Assembly: GCA_964617105.1 (NCBI GenBank)
Contig: CAZTWC010000013.1
Coordinates: 1-29,225, forward strand
Length of the DNA stretch: 29,225 nt
Direction of reading: 5' to 3'
From: CAZTWC01 sp964617105 [NCBI: uncultured Myxococcia bacterium]
Lineage (GTDB): Bacteria > CAZTWC01
The notes under the pieces: model-generated
Seen by the model: the letters and a program-made list of their open reading frames with translations, nothing else
The model's database searches: none
What the model was told of the DNA's origin: nothing
Made by a program: the position numbers and the translations under genes
In this document: in pieces, positions 9,069-16,025 of the stretch
How the letters are laid out: every line of letters starts with the position of its first letter
Position numbering within the stretch: position 1 is the first letter of the stretch

Positions 9069-9097
9069 ATAATATACACGATTGAGCAATTTATCAA
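9069..9097 (-). promoter_or_regulatory. Sigma-70-type promoter for nfu
   Basis: Read on the minus strand: TTGATA (9097-9092), a 17-nt spacer, TATTAT (9074-9069). Transcription would begin about 16 nt before the nfu start codon, just upstream of its AGGAGG. It may also serve prkA-yeaH-spoVR by read-through. Confidence 0.5.
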
Positions 9098-9104
9098 TTA
9101 TTTT

Positions 9105-9135
9105 TTTATATTCTTACTTTAAATAAGAATATAAA
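9105..9135. promoter_or_regulatory. 12-bp perfect inverted repeat between divergent promoters
   Basis: TTTATATTCTTA (9105-9116) and TAAGAATATAAA (9124-9135) are exact reverse complements around a 7-nt centre, CTTTAAA. The repeat lies midway between the nfu promoter on the minus strand and the predicted promoter of the PAS protein on the plus strand. This is the expected place for an operator acting on both. There is no following U-tract at a gene end, so a terminator role is unlikely. Confidence 0.55.
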
Positions 9136-9154
9136 TTTAAAGATCGAAGATAGA

Positions 9155-9184
9155 TTGACGAGCAGGATGCTTTTAATATATATT
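9155..9184 (+). promoter_or_regulatory. Promoter placed for a leaderless mRNA
   Basis: TTGACG (9155-9160), an 18-nt spacer, TATATT (9179-9184). The expected transcription start is within a nucleotide or two of the ATG at 9192. The bases before that ATG (TATTATTACCC) contain no Shine-Dalgarno sequence, consistent with a leaderless message. Confidence 0.4.
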
Positions 9185-9191
9185 ATTACCC

Positions 9192-10280
9192 ATGAATAAA
9201 AACCATCTTCCATTGGAACAGTACGAACCATTTTTCACCTCTTTTCAATCTGGGGTACTGGTCTGCCAGTTTAACGGCAAAATAGTGTATTTAAACCCGG
9301 CCGGGGAAGAGATACTTGAATACTCCAAAACAGAACTCCAATCCAGGAACCTTAACGATATTCTCAGCCCAGAGGAAAAAAAGAGGGTGGCCCGGATTAT
9401 GTCCAGAATAATTAACCGGGAAAAACTGAACTCCTTTGAATCCCTGGTAGTCAGCAAATCTGGCTTGAAGATGAGATTGCATTTTTCTATCAATACCCTG
9501 TTTTTAAACCAGCAGCATATTATCCTCTTGTTTGACGATATCACTCAGGCCTGGGTGCTAAAAGTAGAACGGGAAAAGACTAAATATTTTTTGGAAAATT
9601 TAGTCAACTCCTCGGTGGATGCTATTATTTCCGCCGACATGAATGGCTACATCACCTTTTTTAATCGGAGTGCTACCCGAATATATGGTTTTGCTGCAGA
9701 AGAGGTGGTGGATAAAATGCATGTTGCCCAACTATACTTCCCAGGGGAGGCGAAAAAAGTGATGCAAATGCTGCGCAGCAAAGAATTCGGCGGCGTGGGC
9801 AAACTCAATTCCATAGAACAATATGCCTTAAGTCGGGCAGGGGAAAAAATTCCAATTAGAATGACGGCGGCGATTATTTATAATCAAGAGCAAGAGATAG
9901 GAACCGTGGGGATTTTCAGCGATATGCGGGAAAAACGGAAAATGGAGGAAAAACTACAAACTGCCCAAAATAAATTGCTCATTCATGAAAGGCAGATTGC
10001 CATGGCCGAACTGGCGGGCGCCACTGCCCATGAATTAAACCAGCCGCTCACCGTGTTATTGGGCTCCTTTGAACTTTTAGAAATGGACTTAGCCCAGGAT
10101 GACCCACTTAGAAAAGAGTTAAAAGTGATCGAGCAGGAGTTGGAACGGATATCCAATGTAGTAAAAAAAATCGGCCAATTAACCCACTATGAAACTAAAT
10201 CTTACGTTGGTCAGACCACTATTGTGGACCTGGAAAAGTCATCTACTTCGGAGGACCAAGATATTATCGATAATCCTTAA
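9192..10280 (+). CDS. PAS-PAS-DHp protein lacking the histidine-kinase ATPase domain
   Basis: This 362-aa cytoplasmic protein has two PAS domains and a histidine-phosphotransfer helix. PAS1 (about 12-115) includes GVLVCQFNGKIVYLNPAGEEIL. PAS2 (about 130-245) includes DAIISADMNGYITFFNRSATRIYGF. A short coiled coil (REKRKMEEKLQTAQNKLL) leads to the H-box AGATAHELNQPLTVLLG with candidate phospho-acceptor His280. The H-box resembles those of FixL/DctB-type kinases. After about 50 more helical residues the protein ends in an Asp/Ser/Thr-rich tail. There are no N, G1 or G2 boxes, and aspartokinase starts 24 nt later, so a frameshifted ATPase domain is not hiding downstream. It may act as a phospho-acceptor for another kinase, or as a sensor that heterodimerises with one. 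Candidate partners are the response regulators nearby. Confidence 0.85.
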   Translation: MNKNHLPLEQYEPFFTSFQSGVLVCQFNGKIVYLNPAGEEILEYSKTELQSRNLNDILSPEEKKRVARIMSRIINREKLNSFESLVVSKSGLKMRLHFSINTLFLNQQHIILLFDDITQAWVLKVEREKTKYFLENLVNSSVDAIISADMNGYITFFNRSATRIYGFAAEEVVDKMHVAQLYFPGEAKKVMQMLRSKEFGGVGKLNSIEQYALSRAGEKIPIRMTAAIIYNQEQEIGTVGIFSDMREKRKMEEKLQTAQNKLLIHERQIAMAELAGATAHELNQPLTVLLGSFELLEMDLAQDDPLRKELKVIEQELERISNVVKKIGQLTHYETKSYVGQTTIVDLEKSSTSEDQDIIDNP

Positions 10281-10304
10281 ATTGATAGAAATGGTTGGAA
10301 TAAA

Positions 10305-11567
10305 ATGGCTCCTAACCCTCCGGTGGTTGTACAAAAGTATGGTGGCACCTCTCTAGCCTCATCGTCAAAAATAAAGGCGGTGGCTCGCCGAATCATCGAC
10401 ACTGCCAAAACCGGCAAAAGGATGGTAGTTGTGGTTTCCGCCATGGGAGACACTACCGACAATCTCTTCAATCTGGCCCGGGAGATCACTCCTGAACCTG
10501 GCCCGCGCGAACTGGACATGCTGCTTTCGGTGGGGGAGAGGATATCCATGACTCTTTTATCCATGGCCCTACAGGAATTATCATTTCAGGCCATCTCTTT
10601 TACCGGCTCACAGAGTGGAATTATTACCAGCGGCAGCCACTCGCGAGCAAAAATAATCGAAGTGCGGCCCGTGAGGGTTATCCAGGAATTGGCCAGGGGA
10701 AAAATTGTCATTATCGCCGGTTACCAGGGTGTGAGCAAAGATAAAGAGATCACCACCCTGGGAAGAGGCGGTTCCGATACTACGGCCATAGCCATGGCTG
10801 CCGCCTTGAAAGCAGAATATTGTGAAATTTGCTCTGATATTGATGGAGTTTACAGTGCTGATCCAATGGTGGTAGAAAATGCCAGTAAATTAGACAACAT
10901 TTCCTACCAGGAAATGCAGGAGTTGGCTGTATCAGGGGCTAAAATACTGTGCGATACCGCAGTTGAGTTTGCCAAAAGTCATCTGATAACCGTTTATTCC
11001 ACCGCTTCTACCAGCAGATGCCCATCTGAAGGGACAAAAATTTCGGAACATAAAAATGGCAACGGCCGGGTAACTGGAGTAACTTATGAGTATGACCTGG
11101 CCTATTTCGTTATGCATTGTCAGGATACACAAGGAACTTTTTCCCTTTTACTGGCCTTTCTGGACCAGGAGGGGGTGGAGGTTAAACAGATAAATTTTCA
11201 GCAAAACAGCAACTGTGGTTCCATTGTCATCCCTTTAAAAAATTTGCCGGAATTCAACTCCTTGGAAAAACGTTTGCAAAATGAATTTGGTCCAGGACTA
11301 AAAATAATCAAAGGATTAGGAGCAGTATCTCTGGTGGGAATCGGCATCAACAACACCAACCAAAACCTGTTGCAAGCCTTCAAACTGATAGAACAAGGCG
11401 GGGGAGAGATTGTCTCTATCTCAACCTCATCCTTTAGGATCTCTTTTTTATTGAAATATATGCCCTTAGAGCCCCTGGTCAATACTCTACACAAAACTTT
11501 CTGCAGGGTGGGATATTCCAAGCGGTGCATTTCCAATGTTGCTGATGGCTCTGTTTCTCAAAAATAG
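10305..11567 (+). CDS. lysC: Aspartate kinase
   Basis: This 420-aa monofunctional aspartokinase catalyses ATP-dependent phosphorylation of aspartate, the first step toward lysine, threonine, methionine and diaminopimelate. The N-terminal amino-acid kinase domain shows [68 protein letters not shown] and [14 protein letters not shown], all signatures of the family. The C-terminal ~150 residues form two ACT-type regulatory folds (for example [31 protein letters not shown]), the usual site of amino-acid feedback. The gene is 24 nt downstream of the PAS-DHp gene, with GGAAT before the ATG, so the two may be co-transcribed. Its last 89 nt overlap the 3' end of the convergent phosphatase gene. Confidence 0.95.
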   Translation: MAPNPPVVVQKYGGTSLASSSKIKAVARRIIDTAKTGKRMVVVVSAMGDTTDNLFNLAREITPEPGPRELDMLLSVGERISMTLLSMALQELSFQAISFTGSQSGIITSGSHSRAKIIEVRPVRVIQELARGKIVIIAGYQGVSKDKEITTLGRGGSDTTAIAMAAALKAEYCEICSDIDGVYSADPMVVENASKLDNISYQEMQELAVSGAKILCDTAVEFAKSHLITVYSTASTSRCPSEGTKISEHKNGNGRVTGVTYEYDLAYFVMHCQDTQGTFSLLLAFLDQEGVEVKQINFQQNSNCGSIVIPLKNLPEFNSLEKRLQNEFGPGLKIIKGLGAVSLVGIGINNTNQNLLQAFKLIEQGGGEIVSISTSSFRISFLLKYMPLEPLVNTLHKTFCRVGYSKRCISNVADGSVSQK

Positions 11568-12207
11568 CCAGGCCGCCAGTGGTTAATTTTATTTGGTTTT
11601 TTTGGGCAAAGGAGGCAAACTCACCGGTCAGGTGGGGGGAAAAACGGGCAATTCCATTACTGGTCACCAACAGAACGGTTTGACCTGGATATTCCATTTC
11701 CACCTTTTTGGCAAAACGGTGCCAATTATTAACAATATCAGCAGGATTTACTTTCCAGCCACCAGGGACCGTTGCCTTCCGGTTCCAGGCGTTAATAACT
11801 TCCCGGCCAATTGCCATAACCTGCTGATTGGATAGTTGCTCCAGATTCTGGCCCATCTCTACCGCTCTTAAACCACCAAGACGCTGTAACACCTGATCTT
11901 CGGTTTGGTTTTCGTCTGGACCATAGTCGATCTCCAAAAAACTCTCTTCTGGTTCAATGGAGAGGTGGGTTTGCATCTGGTTAACTGCCAGTCTGGCAGT
12001 GTTGGTTGTACGCTTAAGCGGAGCGGCGAAAACTTTAGCGGGTAATAGATTGTTTTCTATAAGATAGTGGCCAATAGCCCTACTCCGTTTTTCCTCCACC
12101 AAATCCAGATCGGTTCGACGGCCAATCCGGGTGGGAGTTTGGTCCCGGGTAAAAGTATTGCCGTGACGAGCAATAATCAGTCTGGTTAGTGGGTTGGTCA
12201 CAAACAT
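11479..12207 (-). CDS. Histidine phosphatase superfamily protein (phosphoglycerate-mutase-like)
   Basis: This 242-aa protein carries the RHG signature near its N-terminus ([11 protein letters not shown]), whose histidine is the phosphorylated nucleophile. It is followed by [18 protein letters not shown] (the conserved second arginine region), an [13 protein letters not shown] segment, and [12 protein letters not shown], where the family's second histidine is expected. Asn appears at that place (SNGIAR instead of SHG), a possible active-site change. The substrate is not evident. It lies 12 nt after kdsB, with AGAGAG as ribosome site, so the two are an operon, and a role in nucleotide-sugar or KDO metabolism is conceivable. 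The last 29 codons run antisense into lysC. Confidence 0.8.
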   Translation of the reverse strand: MFVTNPLTRLIIARHGNTFTRDQTPTRIGRRTDLDLVEEKRSRAIGHYLIENNLLPAKVFAAPLKRTTNTARLAVNQMQTHLSIEPEESFLEIDYGPDENQTEDQVLQRLGGLRAVEMGQNLEQLSNQQVMAIGREVINAWNRKATVPGGWKVNPADIVNNWHRFAKKVEMEYPGQTVLLVTSNGIARFSPHLTGEFASFAQKNQIKLTTGGLAIFEKQSHQQHWKCTAWNIPPCRKFCVEY

Positions 12208-12219
12208 AAACTCTCTCTT

Positions 12220-13035
12220 TTAAAATTTACCATAATCACTAATCAACTTTTCGGCCCGTTGAACATCATCAGGAGAATCCACACCACTCATACCCGGCCA
12301 GTTTCCATAATCCACTTTAACCATTCGAATATCAATACCATTATCTATAAACCGCAATTGCTCCAAACCCTCCAGTTTTTCATAAAACCCCTGGGGAAGA
12401 TGGGCAATTTTGTCTAAAATGTCATAGCGATAACCGTAGAGTCCAATATGGCGATAAATCGGCGACAAACCGGTTTCTGAGTTCCTCTCCCGTATACTTT
12501 TCTCCTGGCGGATAGCGGGAATAATATTCTTAGAAAACCAGATGGCTTTATTTTCCTGGTTCACAATAACGGTGGTGCCGGAAAAGGGGGTGTGCTTTTT
12601 GAACTGCCGCAAAATATCCAACTCTTTCCAGGACAATTGGACACAGGGTGTGACTACCTCCAGCGAGTTATCTTGGAGATAACAATCAATGATCGTCTCC
12701 ACAAATCCGGGTGGACAAAGTGGGTTATCGCCCTGCAGATTCACCACAAAATCGGGCCTCTCCTGAATGGCCTGGGCAGCCTCGCGCACCCTTTCTGTGC
12801 CGGTGCGGCAATCGGTTGAGGTGATAAGCACCTCCATATTGTGCTGGCGACAAAATTGAGCGATCCGTTGATCATCGGTGGCCACCACCACCCTTACATT
12901 TTCAAACTTTTTGGCCGCTCTGATGGCAATGTCCCACACCAGTGCCACCATTTCGCGCCCAGCAATTTTTACCAAAGGCTTGCCGGGAAAACGGGTGGAG
13001 CCGTAACGGGCGGGAATAACAATAAGGGTTTTCAT
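12220..13035 (-). CDS. kdsB: 3-deoxy-manno-octulosonate cytidylyltransferase (CMP-KDO synthetase)
   Basis: This 271-aa member of the KdsB family activates KDO with CTP to CMP-KDO for LPS inner core or capsule synthesis. Diagnostic segments are VIPARYGSTRFPGKPLVKIAGR (nucleotide-binding loop), VVVATDDQRI, TSTDCRTGTERVREAA, FVVNLQGDNPLCPP (metal-binding Asp), YRHIGLYGYRYDILDKIA and LEGLEQLRFIDNGIDIRM. It is slightly longer than typical 245-255-aa enzymes because of a longer central section (about 150-180). Its presence indicates an outer membrane with KDO-containing glycans. The start ATG has GGAG 6 nt upstream and a promoter at 13051-13079. Related enzymes that activate 8-amino-KDO cannot be excluded from sequence alone. 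Confidence 0.88.
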   Translation of the reverse strand: MKTLIVIPARYGSTRFPGKPLVKIAGREMVALVWDIAIRAAKKFENVRVVVATDDQRIAQFCRQHNMEVLITSTDCRTGTERVREAAQAIQERPDFVVNLQGDNPLCPPGFVETIIDCYLQDNSLEVVTPCVQLSWKELDILRQFKKHTPFSGTTVIVNQENKAIWFSKNIIPAIRQEKSIRERNSETGLSPIYRHIGLYGYRYDILDKIAHLPQGFYEKLEGLEQLRFIDNGIDIRMVKVDYGNWPGMSGVDSPDDVQRAEKLISDYGKF

Positions 13036-13050
13036 ATAATCTCCAGTCTA

Positions 13051-13079
13051 ATGATAACAAAGGTTGGATAAATCAGCAA
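13051..13079 (-). promoter_or_regulatory. Sigma-70-type promoter for kdsB
   Basis: On the minus strand: TTGCTG (13079-13074), a 17-nt spacer, TATCAT (13056-13051), with TG just before the -10 (TGTTATCAT), giving an extended -10. The 5' leader would be very short, about 10 nt, just covering the GGAG site. Confidence 0.5.
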
Positions 13080-13196
13080 TAATCTAATTTTATTGCGGGA
13101 CCCTGATTAAATAATGGGGTGGAGAGATGGGGATATAGAAGGTGACAAAAAAACGTCACTAACAAAAATCTGCCCGTAAACTTTAGTGATAAAATA

Positions 13197-13226
13197 TTGA
13201 CACCCATTCAACTTATAAGATATAGT
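13197..13226 (+). promoter_or_regulatory. Sigma-70-type promoter for the sigma-54 regulator gene
   Basis: A perfect TTGACA (13197-13202), an 18-nt spacer and TATAGT (13221-13226). The predicted start near 13233 gives a leader of about 125 nt holding the folded element at 13251-13315. With the kdsB promoter, this accounts for the 323-nt intergenic stretch 13036-13358. Confidence 0.55.
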
Positions 13227-13250
13227 AGTTCGGCATTCAAAATCTATATG

Positions 13251-13315
13251 GCCCGAATCTGGGAGTCCCTAAAGGGATGACCGTTGGCCTCGAAAATGCG
13301 AAGTGCCCAGCGGGT
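13251..13315 (+). ncRNA. Candidate structured leader RNA (riboswitch-like three-stem fold)
   Basis: A closing stem pairs CCCG (13252-13255) with CGGG (13311-13314) and CTGGG (13259-13263) with CCCAG (13306-13310). It is interrupted only by an AAT bulge (13256-13258). Inside are a hairpin TCCC-TAAA-GGGA (13266-13277) and a small TCG/CGA hairpin around 13290-13303. A block GGGAGTCCCTAAA (13261-13273) recurs as GGGAGCCCTAAAA (13332-13344) just before the ribosome site, which could allow mutually exclusive pairing. I do not recognise a known riboswitch class. The fold was drawn by eye. Confidence 0.4.
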
Positions 13316-13358
13316 ATGAAGTTATTTTTGAGGGAGCCCTAAAATAGACGAGGTTAAC

Positions 13359-14759
13359 ATGGCTTTTCGAATCCTCATTGCTGATGATGAAGAAGATTCA
13401 AGGGAAACTTTTTCCCAGTTTTTTACCAAGAGTGGTTACGATGTAGAAACAGCGGACAACGGTTTTGATGTGATCTTGCGAGTGAAACAACAAGACTACC
13501 ACCTGCTGCTTCTGGATAATATTATGCCTGGCAGCAATGGGGTGGAGGTGTTAAAATATTGTCAAAAACACAAACCAGACTTGCCAATTGTTCTATACAG
13601 CGCCCATGCCAAAATGGAAGATGTGGTCTCCATAATGGAGAAGGGTGCCCAAAAATTTTTCCCTAAAGAAACGGCCCTGGCCACCATGGAAAAACATATT
13701 GCCGAAATATTGACCAATAAATACCAACAAATGAAACCGGAGTCGGAAAACGATTCCCAAACCCCTGCCACCGGCGACTGCCACTATCTTGATATGATTG
13801 GCGATGACCCCAAGATGAAAAAGATTTTCGGTATTATCGAACGAGTTGCCAAGACCGAAAGCACGATATTGGTTACCGGGGCAAGCGGTACCGGCAAAGA
13901 GTTGGTAGCCCGGGCAATTCATACCAGAAGCAAACGAGGTAAAGGACCCTTGGTACCGGTAAATTGCGCTGCCATCCCCGATACGCTTTTAGAAAGCGAA
14001 CTGTTCGGCTATGAAAAAGGGGCTTTTTCCGGTGCAGTAAAATCCAAACCTGGACGTTTTAAAATGGCGGACAAAGGTACCATCTTTCTGGACGAGATAG
14101 GAGATATGCCGCCTTACCTACAGGTAAAATTGCTGCGGGTGCTGCAGGACAAATCATATATTCCCCTGGGAGGCATCCAGGAGATGAGCGCCAACTTCAG
14201 AGTGGTTTCCGCCACCAATAAAGATTTGGAAAAGGAGATCGCCGAGGGAAACTTCAGGGAAGATCTATATTTCCGTCTCAACGTAATTCCAATTAGTATT
14301 CCACCTCTGCGGGAACGACGGGGAGACATCCCTTTGCTGATAAACAGTTTTTTAAACAAAATAAATAATAACGAAGACTTATCAGTGGAAGGGGTAGAAA
14401 AAGAGGTTATGGAGAAATTGTTCCGTTACGATTGGCCGGGCAATGTTAGAGAACTGGAAAACATGGTGGAAAGAATGATGATTTTTCGCGGGGAGGGAAA
14501 TATTCTCCTGGAGGATGTTCCGCAAAAGATCTTGGGCAACCAATCTGGCAAAGATGAGACCCCATCAATGGAAGTGGGTGAAGATGGCATAGATTTCAAC
14601 CAGGTAATAAGTGAGATGGAAAAAGACCTGATCTTACAGGCCTTGGAACAAACTGGATGGAATAAGAACAAAGCAGCCAGCCTGCTCAATTTGAATCGAA
14701 CGACTCTGGTGGAAAAAATAAAAAAGAAAAAATTAAAGCCCTCTTCTGAGGATAATTGA
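13359..14759 (+). CDS. Sigma-54-dependent response regulator (receiver-AAA+-Fis HTH)
   Basis: This 466-aa protein is of the NtrC family. The receiver domain (1-120) has acidic pocket D9/D10, phospho-acceptor D53 (LLLLDNIMPG), S81 and K103. The AAA+ domain (about 145-375) has Walker A GASGTGKE (174-181), Walker B TIFLDEIGDM (241-250), an arginine-finger region (FREDLYFRLNVIPISIPPLRERRGDI) and the sigma-54-contacting loop GAFSGA (221-226). In that loop Ser replaces the usual Thr of GAFTGA. A Fis-type helix-turn-helix ends the protein (LEQTGWNKNKAASLLNLNRTTLVEKIKKK). It should activate sigma-54 promoters when phosphorylated. No kinase gene is adjacent. It directly precedes the microcompartment genes in the same orientation, 150 nt away, making it their likely regulator, though no -24/-12 element was seen there. 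GAGG at 13350-13353 precedes the ATG. Confidence 0.93.
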   Translation: MAFRILIADDEEDSRETFSQFFTKSGYDVETADNGFDVILRVKQQDYHLLLLDNIMPGSNGVEVLKYCQKHKPDLPIVLYSAHAKMEDVVSIMEKGAQKFFPKETALATMEKHIAEILTNKYQQMKPESENDSQTPATGDCHYLDMIGDDPKMKKIFGIIERVAKTESTILVTGASGTGKELVARAIHTRSKRGKGPLVPVNCAAIPDTLLESELFGYEKGAFSGAVKSKPGRFKMADKGTIFLDEIGDMPPYLQVKLLRVLQDKSYIPLGGIQEMSANFRVVSATNKDLEKEIAEGNFREDLYFRLNVIPISIPPLRERRGDIPLLINSFLNKINNNEDLSVEGVEKEVMEKLFRYDWPGNVRELENMVERMMIFRGEGNILLEDVPQKILGNQSGKDETPSMEVGEDGIDFNQVISEMEKDLILQALEQTGWNKNKAASLLNLNRTTLVEKIKKKKLKPSSEDN

Positions 14760-14813
14760 GATCTCATTTAGAAATAGCTTGCCAAAGATCATAAATTAAT
14801 TTAAAAAATTAAA

Positions 14814-14866
14814 TACCTAAAATCAGCAATTGACTCACGGATTGAGGTTGTTGTAAATTTTAGGTA
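14814..14866. promoter_or_regulatory. 10-bp inverted repeat bracketing the BMC promoter
   Basis: TACCTAAAAT (14814-14823) and ATTTTAGGTA (14857-14866) are perfect reverse complements with 33 nt between them. They bracket the predicted -35, and the right arm overlaps the -10 of the shell-gene promoter. This is compatible with a pair of half-sites for DNA looping or a dimeric regulator. The spacing is too long for a classic terminator of the upstream gene. Confidence 0.45.
14830..14859 (+). promoter_or_regulatory. Candidate sigma-70-type promoter of the microcompartment operon
   Basis: TTGACT (14830-14835), an 18-nt spacer, TAAATT (14854-14859). The start would be near 14866, about 44 nt before the first shell gene. 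I looked for a sigma-54 TGGCAC-N5-TTGC pattern in this gap and found none. Confidence 0.4.
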
Positions 14867-14909
14867 ATGTCTATTAAATTAAAAATTACTCATACATTTT
14901 GGAGGAGTT

Positions 14910-15200
14910 ATGGCTGATGCATTAGGTATGATTGAAACTAGAGGTTTTGTCGGTATGGTTGAGGCATCTGACGCAATGGTAAAAGCAGCTCGAGTGGAGT
15001 TGGTAGGCTATGAAAAAATTGGCGGCGGTTTTGTAACCGCATTGGTCAGAGGTGATGTAGCGGCGGTCAAAGCGGCCACCGAGGCTGGTTCCAGAGCGGC
15101 TGAACGAGTTGGTGAACTGGTTAGCGTCCACGTTATTCCTCGTCCCCATGCTAATATAGATCTCGTGTTACCCCTGGGCAGAAAAAACCAGGTATCTTAA
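14910..15200 (+). CDS. BMC-H hexameric microcompartment shell protein (PduA/EutM-like)
   Basis: This 96-aa single-BMC-domain protein builds the flat facets of a microcompartment shell. The sequence fits PduA/Eut[58 protein letters not shown], then [16 protein letters not shown]. The loop KIGGGFVT places GGG at the centre of the hexamer pore, where PduA has GSG. A pore with small residues and backbone amides suits polar metabolites. The gene has a strong ribosome site (GGAGGAG) and leads the locus. It is the only BMC-H here, so facets would be made of this protein plus the BMC-T at 18903. Confidence 0.97.
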   Translation: MADALGMIETRGFVGMVEASDAMVKAARVELVGYEKIGGGFVTALVRGDVAAVKAATEAGSRAAERVGELVSVHVIPRPHANIDLVLPLGRKNQVS

Positions 15201-15253
15201 TGATATCCTGAATTATTTCTGGCGCAAAGGGCAAGGGGAGGCAAAAGAGAAGG

Positions 15254-15559
15254 ATGTTAATCGGAAAAGTTATCGGTACTGTGGTGTCAACCCGCAAGGA
15301 AGAAACTTTGAAGGGGTTGAAGTTTTTGCTGCTTAGACCAACGGATGAAGCGGGAAAACTAAAAGCAAAAGATGATCCGGTGGTAGCCGCAGATGCAGTA
15401 GGCGCCGGAGTTGGAGAATTGGTGCTTTATGCCACTGGCAGTGCATCCAGGCAGACTCATCTCACCGATGAACGGCCGGTTGATGCAGTAATTATGGCCA
15501 TTGTAGATATGATTGATAAAGACGGCAACATTTCCTATAATAAGGCGGAGTCTGAGTAG
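15254..15559 (+). CDS. BMC-P pentameric vertex protein (EutN/CcmL family)
   Basis: This 101-aa EutN/CcmL-family protein caps the 12 vertices of a microcompartment. Recognisable features are the N-terminus MLIGKVIGTVVSTRKEETLKGLKFLLL, the VVAADAVGAGVGELVLYATGSASRQ core (the family GAGxGExVLxxxGSSAR motif) and the C-terminal PVDAVIMAIVDMID strand. It lies 53 nt after BMC-H, with purine-rich GGGGAGG and AAGG stretches before the ATG. Having H, P and T subunits together means a closed shell could in principle be built from this locus alone. Confidence 0.97.
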   Translation: MLIGKVIGTVVSTRKEETLKGLKFLLLRPTDEAGKLKAKDDPVVAADAVGAGVGELVLYATGSASRQTHLTDERPVDAVIMAIVDMIDKDGNISYNKAESE

Positions 15560-15702
15560 TTTTAATTGTTTGTGGTTCTGCCTTAATTTTCCTTACCAAA
15601 CTTAGTCTTCTTCTCTATATTTCTGAAAATTCCCTTATTTTTTATCTGAAACTTTAACTTGTCTATTATATCTTTAACCAATTTATTACATGGAAACACA
15701 AA

Positions 15703-16005
15703 ATGGATGCAAAATTTTTTGAAGAGTTGAGCCTGGAACAGTGGAGCCAATGCCGCAATCAGTTGATTACCTTATCGCAGGACCAAAAAGCCCTGGCTGA
15801 TTTTATTGCCGAGATGAGCCAAAAAATCCCTTTGGCCGGTGAAATATGGAAAGCCATCCGGTTAAATACGGCTCAAAACCAAAAGCAGGAAGGCGAAGAG
15901 AAAGAAAATAATCCCAACCAGGACAAATTGATCGAAATGAGCGGAGATTTAAACTTTTTTTGTTTCCTTTACTCGCTGGGAAAACAGGCGAAAATTTGGG
16001 AATAA
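15703..16005 (+). CDS. Unrecognised 100-aa protein inside the BMC operon
   Basis: I do not recognise this protein. It is short, helix-rich and hydrophilic: an acidic N-terminus (MDAKFFEELSLEQWSQC), a LADFIAEMSQKIPLAGEIWKAIR stretch, a low-complexity Gln/Glu/Asn/Lys linker (about 56-78), then a hydrophobic end (GDLNFFCFLYSLGKQAKIWE). The layout of helix, polar linker and short amphipathic tail is reminiscent of cargo or scaffold proteins of microcompartments, but this is inference only. It lies between the vertex protein and the aldehyde dehydrogenase in the same orientation, 20 nt before the latter's start. A 143-nt AT-rich gap precedes it. GGAAAC is a modest ribosome site. Gene reality is supported by position and the helix-like composition. 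Confidence 0.65.
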   Translation: MDAKFFEELSLEQWSQCRNQLITLSQDQKALADFIAEMSQKIPLAGEIWKAIRLNTAQNQKQEGEEKENNPNQDKLIEMSGDLNFFCFLYSLGKQAKIWE

Positions 16006-16025
16006 AATTATGGGAGTATAAAAAA

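Noticed and set aside
10281-10304. Frameshifted ATPase domain after the PAS-DHp protein
   Set aside because: Only 24 nt separate it from an intact lysC, and no N- or G-box sequence occurs in any frame there.
13251-13315. Known riboswitch (c-di-GMP, TPP, cobalamin, fluoride, glycine)
   Set aside because: None of the conserved core sequences of these classes is present, so it is left as an unassigned structured leader.
14760-14909. Sigma-54 (-24/-12) promoter before the shell genes
   Set aside because: No TGGCAC-N5-TTGC-like spacing was found on the plus strand. The GG/GC positions do not line up.
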